Counted from the stretch's first letter, positions 11,353 through 23,009 are shown. The stretch: DNA of 64,000 bases from Hevea brasiliensis (GCF_030052815.1 NC_079503.1:46108735-46172734); one strand, 5' to 3'. Notes: generated by a model not told the origin, from the letters alone. Program-made: numbers and translations.

Positions 11353-13459
11353 TGAAGGAACGGAAGCGTGAAAAACACAAGTTTATACCATTGAATTCAA
11401 AAATTTTTATCTAGGGTCACATGCATCATGCAAGATTTATTTTTATCGATTTGATTTCAATGATAAACAACATATTAAAACTCTTTTAATATGTTTTTGG
11501 ATCTGTATTTGCCATTTAAGATTTTAAAATTAATTAGATTAATTTTAGAACCCTAGATTAAATCAAGAACGATTACACTAACCTCTTGATGCACTGCAGT
11601 GTGTCTGCGCCTTTGAGATTCGTCTTCAGGACACCAGATGTTGTCCCTCTAGCTTGTCCACACCAAGAACACCTATGGCAGCCCTTGAATAGCTTCTAAA
11701 GCTTTTTCTATTAATTAGAAAATCAAGTTCTGCCTTTTAAGAGATTAAAGATGTAAACAAGACACTAGAAACAATTTCTAGTGTTCTTAATTCAAGAGAT
11801 TGATGGCTAATCTCTTTGAATTGATAAGAGATGAAGAAGAATAGAGGGAGGGCTGCAAAATGGCGTGACAAAGGAGTGTGGCTGCTGGTTGTGTTTTATT
11901 TTTCTCATAACAACACTTATATAGCTAGGTTAACACATTAAACCCTTGCCACATGTCACCCTTTGATTAGCTCTAGGTTTAAGTGACCCAATCACATTGT
12001 GCCAAGTGTCATACCTATATTTAATCTTGATTTTAACCATCTTACATGATTAAAAACATTTTGCAAGCTTATGTGTAATCCCATGTGTCACCATCTCATG
12101 GTGCCACGTGTCACACTACAAAAATGACCAAAATGCCCCTGTGTCTTAATTTTGAGTTCTCAACCAAAAATAATTATTTTTCTTCTTCTAATTAATTTAT
12201 ATCAAATATAAATTAATTAATTAATCTCTATTAATTAATTTCTCATTAATTAAATTCATATTTAAACACTTTAAATATAAATTTAACTTATATTATACAT
12301 CCAATAATCTAGATTTGGTTTCAAGTCATGCTAGGGACTTTGCAATCTAATTGCAAACCAAACCTATTTAATTAATCAATTAAACTCTTTAATTAGTTAA
12401 TTAAATCATATTTAAATAGGTGATAACTTGTGTATGTGTGTGACTTACTAGGCTCATCACTAATTGGCAATGAGACATGATATCAACTCTTAATATCATC
12501 AGAACTCCTTCTTACCATAAATGATTTCTCTAAATCATTTTATGAACCTTATAGACCATGGTTAACACCTAGCATAGCATGCCATGGCCACCCAATTAGT
12601 AATAAGGTTTACCTTAAGTGAACCTATAATCATATGTTACCATGCACTAGAATCTCTCTGTTACAAAATCCCAACTCAAGCTAGAGTCATGGTTTATGTC
12701 AAACTCCATTTACTATGAATACTATGTTCTCTTTTAATTCCAGTTCTTGATTAAAAAGATTTTCTCATCAGAAACTCTTTTCTGAATAAATCTATCTGTC
12801 CTGGCGAGGAACTTGAAACATCAAGAACAATTAAATGAACATAGGATTTTATCTCTATTTACTTAGAGGAACAGATTCCATCTTGATCAACACCTACCTG
12901 CATATATAACTAGTAGGAGCCAACACATGCCCATATACCCATACACAGTACAAGTATGAAAGCAGTATCAAACTCAAACTACCTATATACAAGATAACTG
13001 TGCTATCTCAGGTCTAAAGATTTTATGCACTGATATGATTTATGACAAAACATTGACAAGAGTAAACTCCATGTGCTTGTCATAAGTGTCACTAGTTCGG
13101 CCTACTTATCATTTATAAGTGCCTATCAAGTTTGTTATATGGCATGAGACTCACCATTCCATCTTATTTATATCTCATATAAATAACTTGGGAACAAACA
13201 TGAATACAATCTTTCTGGATAAGTCATGTCCTTATTATGAAGTATCCTCGATTGTGAACCTATTTATGATACTTTGTGCTAGAAATATTGTCACTCATAT
13301 TCTTAACAACTTAAGAATAATATTTCTAACAAAATATCAATGGACCTTTTCTATTACACATAAATATATTATATAAACGGAAAAGTGGAAATGCCTTTTA
13401 TTAATAAAATATGTACAAGATACATACTAAATGATATGCTCTAGGGCATACTACTAACA
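11353..13459 (-). repeat. D 3' LTR (2107 bp)
   Basis: On the minus strand runs TGTTAGTAG…GTTCCTTCA. It includes an AT-rich TTAATTAA-type block near 12190-12260 and 12360-12410. Differences from the right copy that I read in the first ~900 bp are mostly transitions. The open frame at 13119-13376 is antisense to the element and recurs in every family copy; I do not regard it as a gene. Confidence 0.93.
11916..11924 (-). promoter_or_regulatory. D 3' LTR TATA box
   Basis: On the minus strand reads CTATATAAG, the only strong TATA-type match I see in the middle of the LTR; the partner LTR has the same at 19392-19400. The AT-altered equivalents in solo LTRs D2 (TATTTAAG) and D3 (TATTTAAT) are weaker. 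Confidence 0.5.
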
Positions 13460-13472
13460 ATCTCCCACTAGC
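13460..13472 (-). other. D polypurine tract
   Basis: On the minus strand GCTAGTGGGAGAT directly abuts LTR start TGTTAG. The same tract is conserved beside the E 3' LTR near 7550. Confidence 0.75.
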
Positions 13473-13499
13473 ACTAGAGCCATTCATTACAATACCTTA

Positions 13500-14018
13500 G
13501 ACCCATCTTCTCAAGATGTCAGTCTAACTGAGCTTATGACAAAGGCTTAGTGAATGGATTAGCTGAATTTTTCAGCTGATGTTATTTTTCTGCATGACTA
13601 TATCGCCTTGCCCAACTATATCTCTGATAATGTGATAGTGCCTTTCTATGTGTTTGGATTTTGGGTGAGACCTTAGTTCCTTAGCTTTGCATGATCGCTC
13701 CATTATTGTCACGATTAATGGAACTGGCGACTCAATGGAAGGAACTCTTGTAAGTTACATCACGAACTTTTTATCCAAACGACTTCCTTTGCAAAGATCT
13801 CGATGCGAGAATATACTCGACCTCAGTAGTGGAATCTGCAGTCGTGCTCTGTTTGGAGCTCTTCCAACTGACTGCACCTCCATTACAAATGAACACATAT
13901 CCAGAGGTAGACTTTCTATCATCGATATCTGATTGGAAATCAGAATCAGTATAACCATCCAATTGCAAGTCTTCCACCTCCATAAATTAAGAATAAATCC
14001 TTAGTTCTTCTCAAGTAC
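13500..14018 (-). pseudogene. D copia RNase H, frameshifted
   Basis: Continuation of D pol in shifted frames. Around 13983-13771 the minus strand gives DLQLDGYTDSDFQSD, KSTSGYVFICNGGAVSWKS and STTEVEYILASRS, the copia RNase H core with its catalytic Asp and Glu positions. Further on, the helix before QKSKHIERRYH is scrambled by small indels. E, though older, preserves this domain better. The main RT frame above stops at 14019 after a shift that destroys the VSRFQSNPG-type linker. Inactive. Confidence 0.85.
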
Positions 14019-16229
14019 TTAAGGATATTCTTGATGACTATCGAGTTCCAAACACATTGGATTGATACCGCTAGTCAAACTAACGACATATACGATATCC
14101 GGCCTAGTACACAACATTGCATACATTAAACTTCCAATAGCCGAAGCATATGGAATCCTGGCCATCTTATCTCTTTCTTCAGGTGTCTTTGGAGACATCT
14201 CTTTAGAAATGTGGATACCATGTCTCACTGGTAACAATCCTCTCTTGGAATCAAGCATGTTAAACCTCTTTAACACCTTTTCCAAGTATAGACTTTGGGA
14301 TAAACCAATTATTCTTTTCGCTCTATCTCTATAGATGCGAATCCCAAGAATATAGGTTGCCTCCCCTAAATCTTTCATGGAGAATGTATTTGATAACCAT
14401 ACCTTTATAGTCGTCAACATACCTGTGTCATTACCCATCAACAGTATGTCATCCACATATAAGACAAGGAAAGTGATAGCACTGTCACTAACCTTCTTAT
14501 ATACACATGGCTCATCCTTTTTTTTTTTTTTGATAAAACCAAAGGATTTAATGGCTTCATCAAAACGGATGTTCCAACTCCTCGAAGCTTGTTTCAACAC
14601 ATAAATGGATCGCTTTAGCTTGCATACCTTGGAACCATCTTGGGATTCAAATCCCTTAGGTTGTTCTATGAAAACGTTTTCTTCAATGTATCCATTGAGA
14701 AAAGTTGTTTTTACATCCATCTGCCAAATCTCACAATCATAGTACGCAGCTATTGCTAATAAAATCCTAATTGATTTAAGCATGGCAACAGGTGAGAAAG
14801 TCTCCTCATAGTCAATTCCTTGCCTTTGGCGAAACCCTTTTGCTACTAGCCTTGCCTTATAGGTCTCTACCTTTCCATCAAAACCAATTTTCTTCTTGAA
14901 AACCCATTTGTTCCCTATAGGTACAATACCTTCAGGTGGGTCAACAAGATCCCAAACTTGATTTTTATACATGGAATCAATCTCGGATTTCATAGCTTCA
15001 ATCCATTTTGAAGAGTCTATATCTGATATAGCTTCTTCATAGGTAAGTGGATCATCCCCATGATCTACTTCTTCATGAGTAGAAAACTCTTGTTCTTCTT
15101 CATGAAGAAAACCATATCTCACTAGTGGGTGAGATACCCTGGTTGTTCTACGAGGAACAACTGTAGATGTTTCATTAACGGGTATAGGTTGACTAGATGG
15201 ATCTATATCCATCTGATCTGTTGGTTGGTCAGAATTCTCCAATTCTAACTCTATTTGCCTTCCTTTGCCTCCTTCTTGAACAAACTGTTGTTCAAGAAAT
15301 ATGGCATCTCTACTTATCACAACCTTTTGTGAAGTAGGCAAATAAAAATAATATCCAAAACTATCTTTTGGATATCCAACAAATCGACATTTTTCTGATT
15401 TGGTCTCCAATTTATCAGTGTTCAGCTTTTTGATATAAGCTGGACAACCCCAAATCTTAACATGCTTAAGACTTGGTTTTCTTCCATGCCATATCTCATA
15501 AGGTGTGGAAGAAACTGATTTTGATGGAATCCTATTCAGAATATACAAAGCTGATTCTAATGCAAATCCCCAAAAGGAGATTGGCATATCAGTATAGCTC
15601 ATCATACTACGTACCATATCCAATAGGGTACGATTTCTCCTTTCAGATACACCATTCAGCTGTGGCGTTCCTGGAGGAGTTAGCTGAGAAACAATGCCAT
15701 GCTCTCTCAAGTATTCATCAAATTCAGTACTCAAATATTCACCTCCACGATCTGATCGAAGAGCTTTAATATTCTTTCCTGTTTGATTTTCTACTTCAGA
15801 TTTAAATTCTTTGAACTTTTCAAAGGATTCATGTTTGTATTTCATCAAATACAAATACCCAAATCTTGATTTATCATCAGTAAAGGCAATAAAATAATGA
15901 AAGCCCCCTCTAGCCATTTCTTTAAATGGACCACATACATCACTATGTATTAGCTCCAAAATATTTTCAGCTCTTAGCCCTTGTCCAACAAAAGGTGATC
16001 TAGTCATTTTGCCCTGAAGGCAAGATTCACAAGTTGGAGTAGGCTCAGAGCCTAATGAGGATAAAATCCCCATTTTCTTCAGTTTTGCAATCCTATCTTC
16101 TGCAACATGACATAACCTTAAGTGCCAAATATATTTTGAACTTGAGTTGGTTTTTACCATGGCATTGCATTCATTTAGATTGCTATACTCTGGCCAGTGG
16201 AAACACTTTCTTACTGGCAATGGAAACAC
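14019..16229 (-). CDS. D copia integrase–reverse transcriptase polyprotein (partial)
   Basis: A 736-codon open segment. Domains by residue: a leftover zinc-knuckle piece RKCFHW (7-12); GAG-pre-integrase zinc finger H36, H41, C67, C70; integrase core with D97, D160 and E196, i.e. the D,D-35-E spacing; integrase tail FVGYPKDSFGYYFYLP near 283-298; RT from ~405, with catalytic D505 (QMDVKT) and YVDD at 591-594. It would copy the RNA and integrate the cDNA in virus-like particles. It has no ATG start: the frame is open upstream into the gag basic tail, consistent with one original gag-pol frame. Odd points: no protease, a run of ~14 T at 14517 adding a Lys stretch (567-571), and a frameshift at the RT/RNase H border. 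Confidence 0.9.
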   Translation of the reverse strand: MFPLPVRKCFHWPEYSNLNECNAMVKTNSSSKYIWHLRLCHVAEDRIAKLKKMGILSSLGSEPTPTCESCLQGKMTRSPFVGQGLRAENILELIHSDVCGPFKEMARGGFHYFIAFTDDKSRFGYLYLMKYKHESFEKFKEFKSEVENQTGKNIKALRSDRGGEYLSTEFDEYLREHGIVSQLTPPGTPQLNGVSERRNRTLLDMVRSMMSYTDMPISFWGFALESALYILNRIPSKSVSSTPYEIWHGRKPSLKHVKIWGCPAYIKKLNTDKLETKSEKCRFVGYPKDSFGYYFYLPTSQKVVISRDAIFLEQQFVQEGGKGRQIELELENSDQPTDQMDIDPSSQPIPVNETSTVVPRRTTRVSHPLVRYGFLHEEEQEFSTHEEVDHGDDPLTYEEAISDIDSSKWIEAMKSEIDSMYKNQVWDLVDPPEGIVPIGNKWVFKKKIGFDGKVETYKARLVAKGFRQRQGIDYEETFSPVAMLKSIRILLAIAAYYDCEIWQMDVKTTFLNGYIEENVFIEQPKGFESQDGSKVCKLKRSIYVLKQASRSWNIRFDEAIKSFGFIKKKKKDEPCVYKKVSDSAITFLVLYVDDILLMGNDTGMLTTIKVWLSNTFSMKDLGEATYILGIRIYRDRAKRIIGLSQSLYLEKVLKRFNMLDSKRGLLPVRHGIHISKEMSPKTPEERDKMARIPYASAIGSLMYAMLCTRPDIVYVVSLTSGINPMCLELDSHQEYP

Positions 16230-16282
16230 TTTCCTGTTGGTAATGGAAACACTTTCCTGTTGGCAGTGGAGACACTTTCCTT
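16191..16282 (-). repeat. Four 23-bp repeats at the zinc knuckle
   Basis: Units start near 16199, 16222, 16245 and 16268, exactly 23 bp apart, each a variant of ggaaacactttcctgttggc on the plus strand. On the minus strand the unit encodes K-C-x-H-C-Q-Q, the first half of a CCHC zinc knuckle. Since 23 is not a multiple of 3, successive copies are read in different frames. After the last copy the sequence jumps to the pre-integrase region, so the second half of the knuckle and the protease are gone. Confidence 0.85.
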
Positions 16283-16318
16283 TGCCTTTATCAGCTTTAG
16301 TCTTCCTTTTCTGTTTAG

Positions 16319-17044
16319 CTATTTTCTTGGAAGGACCAGGAATCTGAGGTTTCTTTTTCTTATTGAGGTTGTTCTTGTTGGACTTTCCAGTGAAGAAGAT
16401 GCAACAAAAGCTACATATTTTCCTTTATAGCATGGCATATTCTTTTGGGCAATAACCAGCATGTTGAGTAAACTAGCTAAGGTGCATTCCTGTTTAGTCA
16501 TATGGAAATTTGTCACAAAATTCCCAAAAGACTCAGGAAGGGACTGAAGGATCAAATCCGTCTGTAGTTGGAAATCCATGTTGAAGTCAAGATGTTCCAA
16601 CTGCTCAATCAGCCGAATCATCTTGTGGACATGATCCCCAACATTCTGTCTCTCAGACATCCTCATACGGAATAGCTGTCTAGATATCTCATACCTAGCA
16701 TTCCTGCTGTGCTCACCATACAACTCTTGTAGGTGAAGGAGGATCTCACTCGCACTCTGCATGTTCTCATGTTGCTTTCGTAACTTATTACTCATGGAAG
16801 CAAGTATGTAACACTTAGCTCTCATATCATACTCCTTCCACTTGTCCAAAGTTTCATGTTCCTCTTGTGGGGCCTCTGGAGGTAAGGGACCAGGAACATT
16901 TGAATCCAGAACATATCCTATTTGTTCAAAGTTCAGGACAAGTTTCAAATTTCTTAGCCAATCAGATAGATTAGGTCCTGTCAACCTATTGTGATTAAGT
17001 ATGCTTGCAAGGATATTGGATTGTGGTGGTTGTTCTGTGCTCAT
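16319..17044 (-). CDS. D copia gag (capsid-like, UBN2 family)
   Basis: About 241 codons from ATG at 17044 (MSTEQPPQS). This Met is preferred over the upstream in-frame one (17110) because it begins the conserved region: NRLTGPNLSDWLRNLK, the acidic/Pro linker, a helical block with WKEYDMRAKCYIL, and LQELYGEHSRNARYEIS…MSERQNVGDH…LIEQLEHL, then SLPESFGNFVTNF and TKQECTLASLLNML. These are the UBN2/retrotransposon gag landmarks. It ends at 16319 after an apparent one-base shift near 16400: the neighbouring frame reads KPQIPGPSKKIAKQKRK and then CLHC, the authentic basic tail and start of the knuckle. Role: coat of the virus-like particle. Confidence 0.85.
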   Translation of the reverse strand: MSTEQPPQSNILASILNHNRLTGPNLSDWLRNLKLVLNFEQIGYVLDSNVPGPLPPEAPQEEHETLDKWKEYDMRAKCYILASMSNKLRKQHENMQSASEILLHLQELYGEHSRNARYEISRQLFRMRMSERQNVGDHVHKMIRLIEQLEHLDFNMDFQLQTDLILQSLPESFGNFVTNFHMTKQECTLASLLNMLVIAQKNMPCYKGKYVAFVASSSLESPTRTTSIRKRNLRFLVLPRK

Positions 17045-18233
17045 TATTATCAGAAAATTAATTGCAGAAATAACCAGATTAATTAGTAAATGTATCATGT
17101 AATTAACCAAATATGATTATGGTCTTTTAATCAAATTGGTCCTCCCACTAACTTAGCGAATCCTACACTTCCAAAGTAGAAAACGGAAATCCTAGTTGGA
17201 TGGATTTCTAGTGGGTGATTGAATTCTTATAATTCTATTGATCATCCTCAGGTACATCCATTATTGGAATTACAATAAACTATAAGTGAGCAACTCCTTG
17301 CCCATCACATCTCATGTGAGGTTCAATCCTTTACCTTGCCCATAATGCTCAAAATCTCAGGTACATCCATTATTGACTTATCTTGCATTAGTTAAGTTGA
17401 TCCCATTGAGCCAGTAATTATGCAAATAATTTTAATGTCCTCAGGTACATCCAATATTGGCCACTAAACCATTTACATATTTACAACATCTCATGCTTAA
17501 CAATTATTCTTAAGAAAATCTCTTAAATAAATTGCATCTTATGCAACTATTTAAAATTTCTTAAAATAATTGCCCCAATGGAGGGCCTATGTTATAATTA
17601 CTTTAATTATAGCATTTCCAACTTCATCATTTGTTTGGAAGATTTTATGGTCATTCTATTTACTATTAAGGTCTCACTTTGCACATTATCCATTTAGCAT
17701 GCATATATCATATAATTGCATACATTCCCATACATCTCATGCATTCATGGATAAGCAGTAAATATGGTATGATCATGGACTTTCTAAGGGATTCAATTCT
17801 GAGCCACCAAGAATTGAATCAGGGCATTCCTAGGTGCATTTCATTCATTCATTTTACAAGAGTTGCTGAAGGAGTACATAATCAACACTTGATCTTGAAT
17901 TCCTCCCACTGGTCCCACCAATGCTCTTGACCTCCTTGAACTTCTTGCAATCCAATATTACATAGTAATCCTTGGCATACCAAGGCGAATTTACAAGAAC
18001 TTAAATAAATGAAATTACAACCCAAAAATTATTACAAACTTAATAATACATGTCCAAAATAAATTGAAATAAATTAATTAATTTACAATCCCAAAGAAAC
18101 ATAAAAGAAATAAATCCAATCACATTGGTCTTTTATAGTCCATGATCATCCATCATGCATATCACTATTTAACAATTAAATAAAACATACATACTTAAAT
18201 TAAATTGAATATCTCATATTCAACTTAAAAATC
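17045..18233 (-). mobile_element. D 5' leader, part next to gag
   Basis: Non-coding leader between the 35-bp repeat array and the gag start. It contains three copies of a ~20-nt phrase (ctcaggtacatccattattg and variants) near 17247, 17356 and 17441. Open frames at 17570-17930 have no recognisable homology and I do not call them. Confidence 0.75.
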
Positions 18234-18570
18234 CAGATTTGAATATGATTCAAATAAATTTAAAAATTCAGATTTGAATCTCATTCAAACAAATTTAAAA
18301 ATTCAGATTTGAATCACATTCAAACAACTTTAAAAATTCAGATTTGAATCACATTCAAACATTTTTTAAAAAATCAGATTTGAATCACATTCAAATATTT
18401 TTTAAAAAATCAGATCTGAATTTTATTCAATCAATTTTAAAAAATCAGATTTAAATATGATTCAAACAACTTTAAAATTCAGATTTGAATCACATTCAAA
18501 CAACTTTTAAAATTCAGATTTGAATCACATTCAAACAATTTTTAAAATTCTGATTTGAATCATAATTTAA
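18234..18570 (-). repeat. Ten-copy 35-bp tandem repeat in the D leader
   Basis: The phrase cagatttgaat (with slight variants) begins at 18234, 18269, 18304, 18339, 18375, 18411, 18446, 18480, 18515 and 18550, giving a period of 34-36 bp. Each unit also has a cattcaaacaa segment and an A/T run. It lies in the transcribed untranslated leader, ~245 bp after the PBS. Confidence 0.92.
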
Positions 18571-18813
18571 TTGTGTGATAAAAATTCTAATTAAAAAATT
18601 TAATTAGACATAAAATGGATCTTAAATCATACAACAATTGCACATTCACCATCCATTTACCTTTGCACACCATTGTGATGCATCAACCATGCGCACCATG
18701 GTGTTCATCATTTGTGCCGCCACTTTGACTTTGCAACCAGCAATAAACTCTTGATCTCATGATCAAACACACAATCAAATCATATAAACATCAATCTAAA
18801 TGGCAAATATAGT

Positions 18814-18826
18814 GGCTCCGATACCA
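18814..18826 (-). other. D primer binding site (initiator tRNA-Met)
   Basis: On the minus strand TGGTATCGGAGCC, two bases after the 5' LTR. Twelve of 13 bases match the complement of the plant initiator tRNA-Met 3' end (TGGTATCAGAGCC). Confidence 0.85.
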
Positions 18827-18828
18827 AT

Positions 18829-20933
18829 TGAAGGAACGGAAGCATGAAAAACACAAGTTTATACCATTGAATTCAAAATTTTTTATCTAGGGCCACATGC
18901 ATCATGCAAGATTTATTTTTATCTATTTGATTTCAATGATAAACAACATATTAAAACTCTTTTAATATGTTTTTGGATCTGTATTTGCCATTTAAGATTT
19001 TAAAATTAATCAGATTAATTTTAGAACCCTAGATTAAATCAAGAACGATTACACTAACCTCTTGATGCACTGCAGCATGTCTGCGCCTTTGAGATTCGTC
19101 TTCAGGACACCAGATGTTGTCCCTCTAGCTTGTCCACACCAAGAACACCTATGGCAGCCCTTGAATAGCTTCTAAAGCTTTTTCTATTAATTAGCAAATC
19201 AAGTTCTGCCTTTTAAGAGATTAAAGATGTAAACAGGACACTAGAAACAATTTCTAGTGTTCTTAATTCAAGAGATTGATGGCTAATCTCTTTGAATTGA
19301 TAAGAGATGAAGAAGAATAGAGGGAGGGCTGCAAAATGGCGTGACAAAGGAGTGTGGCTGCTGGTTGTTTTTTATTTTTCTCATAACAACACTTATATAG
19401 CTAGGTTAACACATTAAACCCTTGCCACATGTCACCCTTTGATTAGCTCTAGGTTTAAGTGACCCAATCACATTGTGCCAAGTGTCAAACCTATATTTAA
19501 TCTTGATTTTAATCATCTTACATGATTAAAAATATTTGGCAAGCTTATGTGTAATCCCATGTGTCACCATCTCATGGTGCCACGTGTCACAATGCAAAAA
19601 TGACCAAAATGCCCCTGTGTCTTAATTTTGAGTTCTCAACCCAAAATAATTATTTTTCTTCTTCTAATTAATTTATATCAAATATAAATTAATTAATTAA
19701 TCTCTATTAATTAATTTCTCATTAATTAAATTCAGATTTAAACACTTTAAACATAAATTTAACTTATATTATACATCCAATAATCTAGATTTGGTTTCAA
19801 GTCATGCTAGGGACTTTGCAATCTAATTGCAAATCAAACCTATTTAATTAATCAATTAAACTCTTTAATTAATTAATTAAATCATATTTAAATAGGTGAT
19901 AACTTGTGTATGTGTGTGACTTACTAGGCTCATCACTAATTGGCAATGAGACATGATATCAACTCTTAATATCATCAGAACTCTTTCTTACCATAAATGA
20001 TTTCTCTAAATCATTTTATGAACCTCATAGACCATGGTTAACACCTAGCATAGCATGCCATGGCCACCCAATTAGTAATAAGGTTTACCTTAAGTGAACC
20101 TATAATCATATGTTACCATGCACTAGAATCTCTCTGTTACAAAATCCCAACTCAAGCTAGAGTCATGGTTTATGTCAAACTCCATTTGCTATGAATATTA
20201 TGTTCTCTTTTAATTCCAGTTCTTGATTAAAAAGATTTTCTCATCAGAAACTCTTTTCTGAATAAATCTATCTGTCCTGGCCAGGAACTTGAAACATCAA
20301 GAACAATTAAATGAACATAGGATTTTATCTCTATTTACTTAGAGAAACAGATTCCATCTTGATCAACACCTACCTCCATATATAACTAGTAGGAGCCAAC
20401 ACATGCCCATATACCCATACAGTACAAGTATGAAAGCGAGATCAAACTCAAACTACCTATATACAAGATAACTGTGCTATCTCAGGTCTAAAGATTATAT
20501 GCACTGATATGATTTATGACAAAACATTGACAAGAGTAAACTCCATGTGCTTGTCATAAGTGTCACTAGTTCGGCCTACTTATCATTTATAAGTGCCTAT
20601 CAAGTTTGTTATATGGCATGAGACTCACCATTCCATCTTATTTATATCTCATATAAATAACTTGGGAACAAACATGAATACAATCTTTCTGGATAAGTCA
20701 TGTCCTTATTATGAAGTATCCTCGATTGTGAACCTATTTATGATACTTTGTGCTAGAAATATTGTCACTCATATTCTTAACAACTTAAGAATAATATTTC
20801 TAACAAAATATCAATGGACCTTTTCTATTACACATAAATATATTATATAAACGGAAAAGTGGAAATGCCTTTTATTAATAAAATATGTACAAGATACATA
20901 CTAAATGATATGCTCTAGGGCATACTACTAACA
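18829..20933 (-). repeat. D 5' LTR (2105 bp)
   Basis: Same sequence and orientation as 11353-13459, starting TGAAGGAACGG on the plus strand and ending …CTACTAACA at 20933, followed by TSD TACTA. The TATA box CTATATAAG (minus strand) is at 19392-19400. This copy drives the transcript in the minus-strand reading. Confidence 0.94.
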
Positions 20934-20938
20934 TACTA

Positions 20939-23009
20939 GGGCATGTTACACTTTTAAACTTTACAATTCTTGAAATTTAAGTTAGGTGTTACTATTCATT
21001 TTATTAGTCAACTAAAATGTTAACTTTTGCATAGACAATAGGTACATTGGTTCTAATACTCCCAACATACCACATTTTGCATTCTAGAATTATTGGTATT
21101 AATTGCCAATACCATTTCTAAGCTTAGTGTTAGTTATTCAAAATTTTCAGATTTTAAGCATTATGTTTATTGTTCCATTGGTCATTTGTATAGTAGGATT
21201 TTGGCAAAGTTGTCTGCATGAAAGTTGTTCCTTATTGTGTCTAGTTGCATTTCTTTTTTTGAATCACTCCATTTGGAGTTTTGTATCTCAAGTTATGGCC
21301 TAAAAACCATAATTGGCTGGATTGCAATTTTCCAAATTTTTCTGGGCAGAACCAATTCTGCAGGTTTTGTGGACTGAGTGTAGGTCAGTTTTTGAATATG
21401 TTATGATCAAAATTTGGGTTTTGTTTCTTCATAAAAGTTGTAGGTCTATGTCTCAGCTTTCTTCGGGTTAATTTCAGGTCAATTAAATCTTTCTACACTT
21501 AGTTATAACCAAATGAATAAATACTGTTCATTTAGTCATTTTGCCCAGGCAGAACGCAGGTCACTCGGATTAGGGAAATTTTTTGTTCAACTTGCTTTGG
21601 TTTTTTGGGCATGGTTTCTTCACCAAAGTTGTGCCATTATGTGTCTAGTTTCATGTCCAATTGGCCTTGCACCAATTGAACCCCTACAACTCCATTTATA
21701 ACTGCCCAACCCTGCTGAACTCACACTCAGTCCTGTAGGTCAACCAAGTCAGCTCACCCAAACTCAAATACCAAGCCACAACTCACTTTATTTCCTCCTC
21801 ACACACATTCAAATGATCACTAATTGTCCATTATAAGGTTAATAAACTATCACATGAGCAAAACCTAGAATTGTTCAAGTGTCCAATTTTTTTCATTTCA
21901 TACATGCACAATTCTTGCATTTCATTTACTTAATTATGTTCAATCCCTCATCCACTACCAAAGGCTGCTCATAACCATTTTTCTACCAAGCAAAATAATC
22001 AGACCCTAGCTAACCCTAGCTGCCAAAATTCGTAAGGTGCACACACACACTTATTTATTTTATTTTCTTATATTTCTTATACAATTCATGCCATTAAACA
22101 TGAATTAAAGCAAAAGGAACAAGAATTGGACACTAACCTTTTAGTGGCACTTCTTGGACTTGTATAAACCTTAGAATTTCTACTTCTTATGGTTGCCTAG
22201 AGTTGCCTTGTGATGTGGCGATGAATTTTTGTGAAAGGATATTAGGATTTTTAGGTGGGATTTAGGGAGATTTCAAGCTCAATTTGAGCAACAATGGAGA
22301 AAGAAAGTATTGGAAGGGTGCTGGCCATGGGAAACAAAGAGGAAAATGATAATTTCTTTCTATTATCTGATCTTATTTTATATTTCTCTTATCCCTCAAT
22401 AAAACTTGTTAATCTCCCAGTGGTTTAAAAATTTTAATTGAGGTCATTATGACATCATTTATATATATTAATCTTATTTCTTTTCTTTTCTTCATTTCTT
22501 TCACTCATTTTTAATTATTTTCTCATAAATATTAATTCATATTTTATTTCATAATAATTATTTACTTAACTGGATAAGTCGGTCAAAAATCATATCTCAA
22601 GACAAAATGACCAAAGTGCCCTCTGTTTGGCTTAACAGACTAAAATTGCCTGTACCGATTGAAAATTTTTTCTAAGCATTTTCTTGGCATTCTAATGCCA
22701 TATAACCCTCACTGACTCTTCTTTGGAGTTTTAAAAATTATTTTATGAATTTTCTCCCTAGTCTAGGGCTCTTAGTTGCTAGAACCGCAACTCTCCACTA
22801 GGTTACCCATCGCTAAGGCACCGGCTCATTTAACTTGATTATATTTTATTTCTAAAATTTTTCCTAAATTTTTCTTAGTAATATTTGAGTTAATTATAGT
22901 TCCTCACTTTAGTTTAAATATTTTTTCAGACGTTCTAGCTGTCTGGACCAACACCGGCTACCGAAACAGTAAAATGCACGGAGTTGCTATAGGGAGGGAG
23001 GGTGTTACA
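20939..23009 (-). repeat. A 3' LTR, segment 2
   Basis: Collinear with 43410-45289 plus 61648-61806 of the A 5' LTR. Ends …GGGTGTTACA at 23009, i.e. TGTAACACCC on the element's coding strand. The site that received B in the other copy is intact here (…gattatattttatttc near 22840). Open frames within (21103-21303, 21513-21701) are chance frames in LTR sequence. Confidence 0.9.

Larger units (their letters stand above)
11353..20933 (-). mobile_element. Element D: Ty1/copia retrotransposon, 9.6 kb
   Basis: Complete element bounded by LTRs (11353-13459 and 18829-20933) that look ~98% identical by eye, with TSD TACTA at 11348-11352 and 20934-20938. The uninterrupted target is seen in the paralogous A LTR at 43393-43412 (…ggtgtactagggcatg). 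In minus-strand order: 5' LTR, PBS, repetitive leader, gag, integrase/RT, frameshifted RNase H, PPT, 3' LTR. Protease and most of the zinc knuckle are missing, so it cannot be autonomous. It is among the youngest dated elements here judging by its LTRs. Confidence 0.95.

Noticed and set aside
13119..13376. A 62-85 codon open frame repeated in six copies (241, 6859, 13119, 20593, 51044, and 53007 on the minus strand)
   Set aside because: It lies antisense within the copia LTR near its outer end; recurrence is explained by LTR homology. Copies at 241 and 6859 differ in length and residues without a coding-type substitution pattern, and no domain is recognisable.
18234..18570. CRISPR-like regular repeat array
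   Set aside because: Units are directly tandem with no unique spacers, AT-rich, and sit in the leader of a eukaryotic retrotransposon.
21103..21701. Hydrophobic open frames in the A LTR, with homologues at 43571 and 44123
   Set aside because: Positions are inside LTRs; the paralogous copies have different frame lengths and stops, so they are LTR sequence and not small membrane proteins.
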